A stretch of DNA of 64,000 bases, from NCBI RefSeq assembly GCF_000633455.1, contig NZ_AYMG01000014.1:1-64000 (forward strand). Reading direction: 5' to 3'. The notes beneath the pieces were generated by a model that made no database searches, was not told the origin of the DNA, and saw only the letters and a list, made by a program, of their open reading frames with translations. Every line of letters starts with the position of its first letter. The first letter of the stretch is position 1. Of this stretch, positions 49,679-57,506 are shown in pieces. Origin of the DNA: Pedobacter jeongneungensis (lineage in GTDB: Bacteria; Bacteroidota; Bacteroidia; Sphingobacteriales; Sphingobacteriaceae). The position numbers and the translations under genes were made by a program.

Positions 49679-49985
49679 TATTTCTAATTTTTAAGTTTCT
49701 GTTATTTGATTCCATTTACGACGGCTTACAGATACTTGGTTTTTAGAAATTGAAATTATTATTTAATTTATTGATTATTAGGTCTTTAATTTTTTATTTT
49801 AGAAAGGTGCTGTAGTAGTTCTTAGGGGAGAGCATTCCCGCTTTTCGCTAAATCTTTTGGCTGTTCTTCGACTACGCTCAGAATGACAGCCAAAAGGATA
49901 CCGCTACAATCGGGTTTAGGTATTTGCGTTCATCCTTAAGTCGCATTCTTTATAACATCGCTAGTCACGCTTAACGCCCCCCCAT
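49679..49985. repeat. Nested repeat element between fasciclin and SDR genes
   Basis: No gene in this 300-bp gap. An AGCATTCCC element from 49830 encloses the hairpin CTTTTGGCTGT / ACAGCCAAAAG (49854-49864 / 49886-49896), whose loop is the REP motif TTCGACTACGCTCAGAATGA. The flank ACCGCTACAATCGGGTTTAGG matches the style of 43741-43840. One repeat appears inserted into another. Confidence 0.6.
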
Positions 49986-50768
49986 CTAGTTCACCTTCGC
50001 AGTTCTCAATTTCTTAGAGAAAATCTTAGGGAAAAAGCGTTTCAGTAATACCGCTTTTGTTTCCTTTCCGCCAATGTAAACCTCTTCTTTTTTGCTGTTG
50101 ATAGCCTGTACTATTTGTTTGGCACAATCGGCAGGACTCATCGCATTTTCATGTGCATCGCCCATCATATTTAATGGTTTTCCATCTGCTGTTAGGGCAT
50201 TATAGGTTACATTGGTTTTAATAAACCCCGGGCAAATTATGGTGATGTCGATGTTTTTATCATAAATTTCCGATCGGAGGGAATCGAAATATCCATGTAG
50301 TGCATGTTTCGATGCTGCATAGGTAGAACGGAACTTTGTGCCGAATTTGCCAACCAAACTACTGATTACGGCAATTTGTCCGCCGCCATTGGCTATCATC
50401 AAGGGTAAAACTGCTTTGCTTAGTACAACCGTTCCCCAAAAATTGGTATCCATAATCTGCTGTTCCGTTTGCAGGTTGGTTTCTAAGGCCAAACTCCGCT
50501 GACTTACCCCTCCGCTATTGATCAGTAGATCTATCTTCCCGAAAATACGGATGGCATCAGCGGCTTTATTTTTCAGCGTTTCGGTTTCACTTAAATCGAA
50601 TGGTAAAACATGCACATTAAATGAGTTTTGGCAGTTTCCTTTAACACGGAACAGTTCATCGCGGTTTCTTCCCGAAATAATCAGTTTGTTGCCCGCTTTA
50701 AAATATTCATATACCAGGGCCTCGCCAATACCTGATGATGCACCTGTTATCCATACAATTTTTGACAT
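49986..50768 (-). CDS. Short-chain dehydrogenase/reductase
   Basis: A 260-residue SDR. TGASSGIG (8-15) binds the nucleotide; NSGGVSQRS (about 85-93) is a variant of the NAG motif typical of the DHRS7-like group; the catalytic Ser is in VISSLVG, and the Tyr/Lys pair in TYAASKHAL (about 150-158). GRNRDELFRVKG with Arg after the second strand suggests NADP(H). The substrate is unknown. Cytosolic. The C-terminal tail (RFFPKIFSKKLRTAKVN) is basic and could touch the membrane. It lies 72 bp before hemW on the same strand; no link is evident. Confidence 0.87.
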   Translation of the reverse strand: MSKIVWITGASSGIGEALVYEYFKAGNKLIISGRNRDELFRVKGNCQNSFNVHVLPFDLSETETLKNKAADAIRIFGKIDLLINSGGVSQRSLALETNLQTEQQIMDTNFWGTVVLSKAVLPLMIANGGGQIAVISSLVGKFGTKFRSTYAASKHALHGYFDSLRSEIYDKNIDITIICPGFIKTNVTYNALTADGKPLNMMGDAHENAMSPADCAKQIVQAINSKKEEVYIGGKETKAVLLKRFFPKIFSKKLRTAKVN

Positions 50769-50777
50769 AAATATATA

Positions 50778-50840
50778 TTTATTGAATTATAGAGTGATTG
50801 AATAATGGATTTATACAAAAGCATTTAATCATTCTCTAAT
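50778..50840. repeat. Word tract between SDR and hemW
   Basis: AATTATAGAGTGATTGAATAATGG is answered by AATCATTCTCTAATTTAATCATT; words GATTGAAT and AATCATT are complements in mirror order. Overlaps the end of hemW. Confidence 0.4.
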
Positions 50841-51974
50841 TTAATCATTGTCAACAATAAACAATTCTGAAGCAATATGATCGGCAAATAATTTTCCATT
50901 CTGGCTTAGCCGGATTTTATCTCCATCTGTAACCAGCCAATCTTTATCCTCAAAATTTTTAAGATTGTATTGCGTTTCTTCTAAAAAATCTTTCCCGAAA
51001 TCGGCATTTATTTTCTGCAGGTCAGTTCCCCACATGGTTCTGAGCGAGGTCATTACATATTCATTAAACCTATCGTTCAAACTCAGTTCTTCAACCATTT
51101 CAGGGAGTTTATTCTTGGCCAAAGTTTCCATATATAAGGCGTTATTTGCAGGGTTCATATACCTGTTCTGGCCGTTAAAGCCATGCGCTGAGGGGCCAAT
51201 ACCTAAATAATCTATACCTTTCCAATAATTGGTGTTATGTATGGCGTAATGGTTGGGTTTGGCAAAATTAGAAATCTCGTAATGTTCAAAGCCAGCCTCA
51301 ACCAGTTTCTCCATTAAAATTACAAACTGTGCAGCGCTCTGGTTGTCGCTAACCGGACTTTGCTTTTTGTTTTTAATGGCATGGGCCAAAGCTGTTCTGG
51401 GCTCAACTGTTAAAGCATAAGCCGAAATATGCGGTACCTCCAGTTCAATCGCCTTTTGTATATTGCTAAGCCACTTTTGATCGGTAAGTAAAGGATAGCC
51501 GTAAATTAAATCCAGTGTCAGGTTTTCAAAACCTGCATCCTGGCTTCTCTTGATACAATCTTCAGCTTCCTTAGCCTGGTGCGCCCTGTTCATCCAGATC
51601 AGGTCCTCATCATAAAAAGACTGTATACCCACACTAAAGCGGTTAACAGGCAGTTGTTTAAGCTCTTTTAGTTTTTGAGGCGTTAAATCATCAGGATTGG
51701 TTTCGATGGTGATCTCTGCATTTGCATCAACCGAAAAAGTATGGTTAATGGCGTCGAAAATCTTTTGCAGAGCCGTCTCAGATAAAATAGATGGGGTGCC
51801 ACCACCCAAGTAGATGCTTCCAACCTGGCCCGTAATCCGGTCTTTTTTCATTTTAATTTCCTTGCAAATAGCCTCAACCATTTCATCAGCGAATTTTAGC
51901 GAAGTGCTGAAATGGAAATCGCAATAATGACAGGCCTTTTTGCAGAAGGGAATATGGATATAGATACCAGACAT
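50841..51974 (-). CDS. hemW: HemW, radical SAM haem chaperone
   Basis: A 377-residue radical SAM protein of the HemW/HemN-like group. The 4Fe-4S cysteines are in IPFCKKACHYCDFHF (Cys11, Cys15, Cys18); the glycine-rich SAM motif is YLGGGTPS. HemW lacks the fourth HemN Cys after the motif (CxF rather than CxC), as seen here (CDF), so it is called HemW rather than coproporphyrinogen oxidase. HemW binds haem and delivers it to enzymes. A -7 box ends at the ATG (51979-51986), suggesting a leaderless message. The divergent HTH/Fic module begins 190 bp away. Confidence 0.87.
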   Translation of the reverse strand: MSGIYIHIPFCKKACHYCDFHFSTSLKFADEMVEAICKEIKMKKDRITGQVGSIYLGGGTPSILSETALQKIFDAINHTFSVDANAEITIETNPDDLTPQKLKELKQLPVNRFSVGIQSFYDEDLIWMNRAHQAKEAEDCIKRSQDAGFENLTLDLIYGYPLLTDQKWLSNIQKAIELEVPHISAYALTVEPRTALAHAIKNKKQSPVSDNQSAAQFVILMEKLVEAGFEHYEISNFAKPNHYAIHNTNYWKGIDYLGIGPSAHGFNGQNRYMNPANNALYMETLAKNKLPEMVEELSLNDRFNEYVMTSLRTMWGTDLQKINADFGKDFLEETQYNLKNFEDKDWLVTDGDKIRLSQNGKLFADHIASELFIVDND

Positions 51975-51978
51975 TTTG

Positions 51979-51986
51979 CAAAGATA
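51979..51986 (-). promoter_or_regulatory. Predicted -7 box touching the hemW start
   Basis: TATCTTTG on the minus strand matches TAnnTTTG and ends 5 bases before the ATG at 51974. Transcription would begin at the ATG. Confidence 0.45.
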
Positions 51987-52070
51987 CTGAAGTTAAATTT
52001 TCTTTATTGTCATAATATGTGATCAGTGATTGAGTCATTTAAAATTTTAATTAAGCTGCTTAATTACATT

Positions 52071-52160
52071 AAGTAAAGTAATAGCTTTACTTTTTAGTTG
52101 TTTAAGTAAAGTAATAGCTTTACTTTTGTATTGTTTAAATAAAGTAATAGCTTTACTTTT
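52071..52160 (+). promoter_or_regulatory. Three 33-bp operator-like repeats
   Basis: AAGTAAAGTAATAGCTTTACTT starts at 52071 and 52104, and with one change (AAATAAAG) at 52137: an exact 33-bp spacing, about three helical turns. Each copy is a palindrome (AAGTAAAG and CTTTACTT, 6-base centre). The last ends 7 bases before the ATG of the HTH gene, fitting autoregulation by that protein. Confidence 0.8.
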
Positions 52161-52166
52161 TATGTT

Positions 52167-52625
52167 ATGGGAAAAAAATCACTAATGCTGCAACAGTTAA
52201 ATGGTAAACTTTTAAATTTTGCACCTCTGAGCAAAATTGCAATCCCACCAAGTGGTTGGATTAAAGCGATCCGGAATACCCTAGGCATGTCTATGCAGCA
52301 ATTGGCTAATAAATTATCGATAAGTAAACAAGGAGTTTTAGACATAGAAAAAAGAGAGGCCGATGGTTCAATTACCATAAAGTCTCTTAGGGAGCTGGGT
52401 AGGGTTTTAGATATGGAACTGGTTTACGGTTTTGTGCCTAAAGATGGGTCATTAGAGGCAATGATTGAAAAAAAGTCAAATGAATTGGCTACAAAAATTG
52501 TGCTTCGTACCTCGAATACGATGCAATTAGAAGATCAGGGTAATTCTAAAGAAAGGATTGAGAAGGCTATAAAAGAAAGGACTGAAGAAATTAAAAACGA
52601 ACTGCCTAAGGTTTTATGGGATTAG
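52167..52625 (+). CDS. Mobile mystery protein A (HTH regulator)
   Basis: A 152-residue protein matching the mobile mystery A family, which always precedes mobile mystery B. Residues about 45-95 form an XRE-type helix-turn-helix (MQQLANKLSISKQGVLDIEK and onward). The C-terminal 50 residues are highly charged and helical, probably for dimerisation or for binding protein B. The partner is a Fic-domain protein, so the pair behaves like a toxin-antitoxin or a mobile regulatory module. It starts with ATG at 52167 directly after the operator repeats, and ends 10 bp inside the B gene. Confidence 0.85.
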   Translation: MGKKSLMLQQLNGKLLNFAPLSKIAIPPSGWIKAIRNTLGMSMQQLANKLSISKQGVLDIEKREADGSITIKSLRELGRVLDMELVYGFVPKDGSLEAMIEKKSNELATKIVLRTSNTMQLEDQGNSKERIEKAIKERTEEIKNELPKVLWD

Positions 52626-53213
52626 ATTTGAACTATATTGATGGGCAAACCCCTTTGGATGAAGAAGAGAAAGAAGGTTTGCTCATTTCTACTATTGCAA
52701 CCAGAGAAGAACTCGATGAATTTGAGCAACAAAATATCGAAGAAGCTATAAAATGGACGCTAGGCAAGAAGTTTAAACCTGAAAAAATTATTAACTGAGG
52801 CTTTTATTAAAGATATACATAAACGGATGTATAAAGATGTTTGGAAATGGGCAGGCGCATTCCGCAAAACAAATAAAAACATCGGCGTAGACAGATGGCA
52901 GGTTGCCATTGAATTAAAGAATTTACTGGAAGATACCAGGTTCTGGATTGAAAATAATGCTTATTCTCCTGATGAAATAGCCATCCGCTTTAAACATCGG
53001 ATAGTGAGCATACATTGTTTCTCTAATGGAAATGGCAGGCACAGCAGGTTGTTGGCAGATATTATTGTTGAAAAGCTATTTCATGGAGCGGTATTCACCT
53101 GGGGAGCTGAAAATCTTTCGAAAGAAAGTGAGAATAGGAGAGGATATCTTAATTCATTGAAACTGGCAGACAAAGGCGATTACACAGAACTTCTTCTGTT
53201 TGCAAGGTCGTAA
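52616..53213 (+). pseudogene. Mobile mystery protein B (Fic), frameshifted at an A6 run
   Basis: The frame from ATG 52616 stops at 52796-52798 after 60 codons; a second frame continues to 53213. Removing one A from the run of six at 52782-52787 joins them into about 198 residues, the usual size of mobile mystery B, with the joined reading PEKLLTEAFIKDIHKRMYKD. The Fic motif HCFSNGNGRHSR (in the second part) is intact and would bind the nucleotide for AMP transfer. The break may be a mutation, a sequencing error, or a phase-variable or slippage site in the poly-A run. The gene overlaps the HTH gene by 10 bp. The two halves are unlikely to be separate functional genes. Confidence 0.82.
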
Positions 53214-53271
53214 CAGATCTGCATATTCATCAATCCATTTATTTTCTTTAGGTAAACAATGATTATTCGAC

Positions 53272-53279
53272 TACTTTTG
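53272..53279 (+). promoter_or_regulatory. Predicted -7 box of the DUF4271-hemD operon
   Basis: TACTTTTG matches TAnnTTTG, 25 bases before the ATG at 53304. Confidence 0.45.
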
Positions 53280-53303
53280 CAACCTTAAGTTTTGATTTAC
53301 AGC

Positions 53304-54281
53304 ATGCCGAAATTCATTTTTGTTTTGTTTGCCTTTTTATGGTCTGCAGATTTTGTGGCAGCACAGCAGTTGCCTGTTCAAACAGATAGTGCGGTGGTAA
53401 ATCAATACCGGTACAGGAGGTATCGCCCCGATTCGGCAACGTTGGCCAGGCAGAAATTTTCTACCGATTCCTTAGTTCACCATACCTGGGTACTTCCTGA
53501 CAGCTTAATTAATAAAAATGCGCTTTTAGATACGATTGAAAAAGAATATCTTTCTCCAAAGCTTGATTTGTGGGCATGGCACAAGAAATACCAGCATTTA
53601 AAGAAAAAAGCAAACCCTTACCAGTTGGGTACAAAAATCCCCAAAGGCAATGTAGGGTTGCTGGGCTTTATTTTTGGCATGCTCATTATTTTTGCCATTT
53701 TAAAAAATGCATTTTCCAAACAGCTATCCGCCATTGTACAATCGTTTTTTAGCAACAGGATATTAAACAACATCAATAAAGAAGATAACCTTTTTAGTTC
53801 GTGGCCGTTTTTGTTGCTTTTTGTGCAGTTCGGTTTTGTTTTTGGGATGTTCTTTTTTCTGGTGGCACAATGGAACGATATGTACCAGGCCAAAGATGGC
53901 TTTAAATTTTTCTTTAGCATATCCATTACCATAATTGCTTTTTATGCGCTAAAATTAATCCTCTTACGCTTTCTGGGTTATCTGTTTAATGTTCAAAAAC
54001 CAGTAGGCGAATACATTTCCATATTATACCTTAGTTACTTTAATGCATCGCTATTATTTATTCCTTTAGTTGTGGCTTTTGCCCTCTCGCCGCTTAAATA
54101 CGGGGCTGTTTATATCGTATTGGCATTCTTGTTGTTAGGCATCATTTTTGCTTTTCAGTTGTTAAGGGCGGGTATAACGATACTTTCTAATAATAAGTTT
54201 TCTAGAATGCATTTAATTTTGTACTTTTGCGCCCTCGAAATATGTCCTATCCTCATACTAATTAAAACGATAGGGCTGTAG
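53304..54281 (+). CDS. DUF4271 membrane protein
   Basis: A 325-residue protein matching DUF4271, a family of Bacteroidota. A signal peptide ends near FVAAQQ (about 22), then comes a Ser/Thr/Arg-rich linker of about 90 residues, followed by about seven hydrophobic segments from residue 115 to the end. TTG at 53292 is an alternative start; ATG at 53304 is preferred. DUF4271 usually precedes hemD, as here (14 bp before the hemD ATG). The role is unknown; the location in the haem pathway suggests membrane-associated haem or porphyrin metabolism, which is inference. Confidence 0.8.
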   Translation: MPKFIFVLFAFLWSADFVAAQQLPVQTDSAVVNQYRYRRYRPDSATLARQKFSTDSLVHHTWVLPDSLINKNALLDTIEKEYLSPKLDLWAWHKKYQHLKKKANPYQLGTKIPKGNVGLLGFIFGMLIIFAILKNAFSKQLSAIVQSFFSNRILNNINKEDNLFSSWPFLLLFVQFGFVFGMFFFLVAQWNDMYQAKDGFKFFFSISITIIAFYALKLILLRFLGYLFNVQKPVGEYISILYLSYFNASLLFIPLVVAFALSPLKYGAVYIVLAFLLLGIIFAFQLLRAGITILSNNKFSRMHLILYFCALEICPILILIKTIGL

Positions 54282-54295
54282 CAGGAAAAAGGAAA

Positions 54296-55066
54296 ATGCA
54301 AGAAAAGAACGACTCTAGAATCCGCAAAGTAAAAAGTATTTTGGTTACTTTACCAAAACCTGAAACCGAAAAATCTCCCTATTACGATTTGGCCAAAAAA
54401 CACAACTTAAAAGTTGATTTCAGGTCTTTTATTCATGTAGAAGGGGTGCCAGCAAGAGACTTCAGAAAGGATAAAATTAACCTTGCCGATTTTACGGCAG
54501 TGATTTTTACCAGTCGTAATGCAGCAGATCATTTCTTTAGGATCTGTGAAGAAATGCGTTATGATGTGCCGGCAGAATTGAAATACTTCTGTCTTTCAGA
54601 AACAATTGCCTTGTATCTTCAAAAGTATATCCAATATAGGAAGCGTAAAATCTTCTTTGGTAAACAAACTGCAGCTGATTTGGCAGAAGTACTTAAAAAA
54701 CATGCAGGTGAGAAGTTTTTATATCCTTGCTCGGATGTAGCTACAGAGGATACCATGAAATTTCTGGAAAAAAGCGGATATAATTTTACCCCTGCAGTTT
54801 TATTCAGGACTGTAGTAAGCGATTTATCCGATCTGGCTGAAGTTTTTTATGATGTTATTGCTTTCTTTAGCCCGTCGAGTATTCAATCTTTGTTCAAAAA
54901 TTTCCCTGATTTTAAACAAAATAACACACGGATTGCCGCTTTTGGCGTAAATACCAGTAAAGCATGCGCCGATATGGATCTAATTGTTGACATTGCTGCA
55001 CCAACCCCGGGTGTGCCTTCAATGACAATGGCCATTGAAAACTATATCAAAATATCTAATAAATAA
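54296..55066 (+). CDS. hemD: Uroporphyrinogen-III synthase
   Basis: A 256-residue HemD, which closes and inverts ring D of hydroxymethylbilane to give uroporphyrinogen III. HemD is poorly conserved; recognition rests on the two-domain pattern with ILVTLPKPE at the start, VIFTSRNAADHFF (about 70), FLYPCSDVATE and AFFSPSSIQSLFKNF (about 195), TRIAAFGVNTSKAC, and the C-terminal TPGVPSMTMAIENYI. Length fits. Cytosolic. The DUF4271 gene precedes it by 14 bp. Other haem genes are elsewhere except hemW on the other strand. Confidence 0.83.
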   Translation: MQEKNDSRIRKVKSILVTLPKPETEKSPYYDLAKKHNLKVDFRSFIHVEGVPARDFRKDKINLADFTAVIFTSRNAADHFFRICEEMRYDVPAELKYFCLSETIALYLQKYIQYRKRKIFFGKQTAADLAEVLKKHAGEKFLYPCSDVATEDTMKFLEKSGYNFTPAVLFRTVVSDLSDLAEVFYDVIAFFSPSSIQSLFKNFPDFKQNNTRIAAFGVNTSKACADMDLIVDIAAPTPGVPSMTMAIENYIKISNK

Positions 55067-55105
55067 TACGATTGATAAATTATTTTACGTCAACACAATA
55101 AATGC

Positions 55106-55113
55106 GTAACTTT
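55106..55113 (+). promoter_or_regulatory. Candidate -7 box for the gld operon
   Basis: TAACTTTG matches TAnnTTTG. It would give a leader of about 173 bases before the gldK ATG, unusually long for this window. A near-match TAACTTTA is at about 55178. Confidence 0.3.
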
Positions 55114-55290
55114 GCTGTTATATAGGGGGTTACGTATTTTTTTTAACAAAATTGTGAAAGCTAAAAAATCATTAAAGTAACTTTAACCGCTTTGTAGTAA
55201 TGATTTAACGTAAAATATTTGTTTTTGTTGATAATTTCAGTGATTTTTGATAAAATTGCTCCTAACCGTGCGTTGCACACCATAAAAAAT

Positions 55291-56616
55291 ATGAAGAAAA
55301 TTTACCTTCTAGCTATTGTAGGTATAACTGTAATGCTAGCAAGCTGTGGCCATGGTGGTCAGGGTGAGCTGGTTGGTGCTTATAACCGAAAATTTAAAAA
55401 CGATCGAATTCCTTTGGGAATGGTTTATATTCCGCCAGGGCATACCGTAATCGGAGGGGCTGATGAGGATATTACATTTTCTCAGAACTTACCGGGTAGA
55501 ATGACTACAATTAGTGCATTCTTTATGGATCAGACCGAGATTTCGAATGCCGAGTACCGCCAGTTTACGAATTGGGTACGCGATTCTATCGCTGTCGTGA
55601 TGATGGGTAATCCTCAACAGTTTATGATGACACCAAGGGGTAATGCTGCAGCGGCTGTTGGTGGAGAGAAATACATCGACTGGAAAAAAGTTGGACCGAA
55701 CGGAGCAAATATTTGGCGAAACAAAGGTAGAGGGGGGGCAGCAGCCCAGGCAAGTCAGTTAGATGGCATGTATTACTCTGGCCTTGATGCACTTCCAGGT
55801 AAAAAAGAACTGGATGTACGTAAATTTGAGTACTCTTATGCTGAATTAAATATGGAAAAAGCTGCTATTGGACATAAGGATCCAAACAGCAAACGCCAGG
55901 ATTATATCGATCGTTATACCATTGCCATTTATCCTGATACAATGGTTTGGAAAACAGATTATTCTTACTCTCAAAACGACCCGATGGTTCGCGGTTACTA
56001 TAACCACCCTTCTTATGATGATTATCCCGTTGTTGGGGTAAGCTGGGAGCAGGCTAAAGCTTTCTCTCACTGGAGAACCAGGTTATATGACGGTGTTGCT
56101 ACAGCTAGAAAATTACCTGTTGGATCGAGATCTGATTACAGATTACCGGCTGAAACAGAGTTTGAGTATGCTGCAAGAGGTGGTAATACCAAAACAAAAT
56201 ATCCATGGGGCGGTCCTTATATTAGAAATACCAAAGGTTGTTTACAAGCTAATTTTAAACCAGGCCGTGGAGATTACTCCAGCGATGGTGGTATTTATAC
56301 TGTTGGTGTAAGATCTTACTTCCCTAACGATTATGGATTGTATAATATGGCAGGTAATGTTTCTGAGTGGACAATAACAGCATACAACAAAGGTGCAAGC
56401 CCATTATTGCATGATCTGAACCCTAACTTTACTTATGATGCAGGTGCAAACGACAGTAAATATAAAAAACGTAAAGTAGTAAAAGGTGGTTCGTGGAAAG
56501 ATACCGGCTACTTTTTACAGAATGCGGTAGCAACATATGAATATCAGGATACACAAAGATCATACATTGGTTTCAGGTGTGTTTCATCTTACCCTGGTAC
56601 CGATTTAAGACATTAA
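55291..56616 (+). CDS. gldK: Gliding motility / type IX secretion lipoprotein GldK
   Basis: A 441-residue lipoprotein with lipobox MLASC (Cys at about 18) and an FGE-sulfatase-like domain (IPPGHTVIGG, ISNAEYRQFTNW, YGLYNMAGNVSEW, VVKGGSWK, GFRCVSSY). GldK forms, with GldN, a periplasmic ring at the outer membrane of the type IX secretion system, which exports proteins with C-terminal sorting domains and drives gliding. A TTG at 55219 opens a longer frame; ATG at 55291 places the signal peptide correctly. First gene of gldK-gldL-gldM-gldN, with 41 bp to gldL. Confidence 0.95.
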   Translation: MKKIYLLAIVGITVMLASCGHGGQGELVGAYNRKFKNDRIPLGMVYIPPGHTVIGGADEDITFSQNLPGRMTTISAFFMDQTEISNAEYRQFTNWVRDSIAVVMMGNPQQFMMTPRGNAAAAVGGEKYIDWKKVGPNGANIWRNKGRGGAAAQASQLDGMYYSGLDALPGKKELDVRKFEYSYAELNMEKAAIGHKDPNSKRQDYIDRYTIAIYPDTMVWKTDYSYSQNDPMVRGYYNHPSYDDYPVVGVSWEQAKAFSHWRTRLYDGVATARKLPVGSRSDYRLPAETEFEYAARGGNTKTKYPWGGPYIRNTKGCLQANFKPGRGDYSSDGGIYTVGVRSYFPNDYGLYNMAGNVSEWTITAYNKGASPLLHDLNPNFTYDAGANDSKYKKRKVVKGGSWKDTGYFLQNAVATYEYQDTQRSYIGFRCVSSYPGTDLRH

Positions 56617-56657
56617 ACCAAAACAAACTAAAAACTAAAGAAAAACATCAAAATTTT

Positions 56658-57464
56658 ATGGCAGCAAAGAAACAACCAGGCTGGTTACACGTAGCGATTT
56701 CATGGGGAGCAAGTATTGTAATTATCGGAGCGTTATTTAAAATTCTACACATTGGTGGAATAGTGGGTAATTACATGATCGGGCTTGGTCTAGGAGTGGA
56801 AGCATTTTTATTCTTCTTAACCGGATTTTTCCCACCAGAACCAGAACCAGCATGGGAAAGAGTTTACCCAGAATTAAAAGAAGATTTTAAAGGAGAATTA
56901 CCAACAGCTTCAGCAAGACCAGTAGCAGCAGTTGCTTCTTCGAATACTGCAGCTTTAGATAAAATGTTATCAGATGCCAAAATCGGCCCTGAATTAATCG
57001 AAAGCTTAGGTACAGGTTTGCGTACGTTTGGTGATAAAGTTGCAACAATTTCTAACGTTGCAGATGCTTCTACAGCAACCAACGAATTTACAGGTAAAAT
57101 TAAAACAGCATCAGCTGGTTTTGATAATTTAAGTGCATCTTTTGAAAAAGCTACTGCTAATTTAAAAGCAATGGGCGAGAGCAGTGTAGATTCTCAGGCT
57201 TACCACGATCAGGTGAATAATTTAGCTAAAAATTTATCTGCTTTAAATGCGGTTTATGAATTGGAATTACAAGATTCGAGTGCACATTTAAAATCGATGA
57301 ATAAATTTTATTCTAACTTATCGTTAACCATGCAGAACTTTAACGAATCGATGGAAGATTCGAAACAGTTTAAAGAAGAGGTGAACAAACTGGCTAAAAA
57401 CCTATCATCACTTAATGCTATTTATGGCAATATGCTATCGGCTATGAATGGCCCACGTGTATAA
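56658..57464 (+). CDS. gldL: Gliding motility / type IX secretion motor protein GldL
   Basis: A 268-residue GldL. Two inner-membrane helices lie near the N-terminus, HVAISWGASIVIIGALFKIL (about 9-28) and YMIGLGLGVEAFLFFLTGFF (about 36-55), with a Glu in the second (GVEA) proposed in family work to be needed for proton use. The long C-terminal part is cytoplasmic and helical (SAMNGPRV end). GldL and GldM make a proton-driven motor. A TTG at 56577 is rejected in favour of ATG 56658 (MAAKKQPGW). The gap to gldM is 42 bp. Confidence 0.95.
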   Translation: MAAKKQPGWLHVAISWGASIVIIGALFKILHIGGIVGNYMIGLGLGVEAFLFFLTGFFPPEPEPAWERVYPELKEDFKGELPTASARPVAAVASSNTAALDKMLSDAKIGPELIESLGTGLRTFGDKVATISNVADASTATNEFTGKIKTASAGFDNLSASFEKATANLKAMGESSVDSQAYHDQVNNLAKNLSALNAVYELELQDSSAHLKSMNKFYSNLSLTMQNFNESMEDSKQFKEEVNKLAKNLSSLNAIYGNMLSAMNGPRV

Positions 57465-57506
57465 TTTGTTTAGTTTTTAATTTTTAAAGGAAAAGCTACA
57501 TCAAAC

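Noticed and set aside
52071..52160. CRISPR array
   Set aside because: Three 33-bp units are contiguous with no unique spacers of constant length, each is a palindrome, and they end at the start of an HTH gene, so they are operators.
52827..53213. Independent Fic gene starting at ATG 52827
   Set aside because: The first 60-codon frame and this one join into one normal-length mobile mystery B protein after dropping one A, and the ATG is inside the conserved domain.
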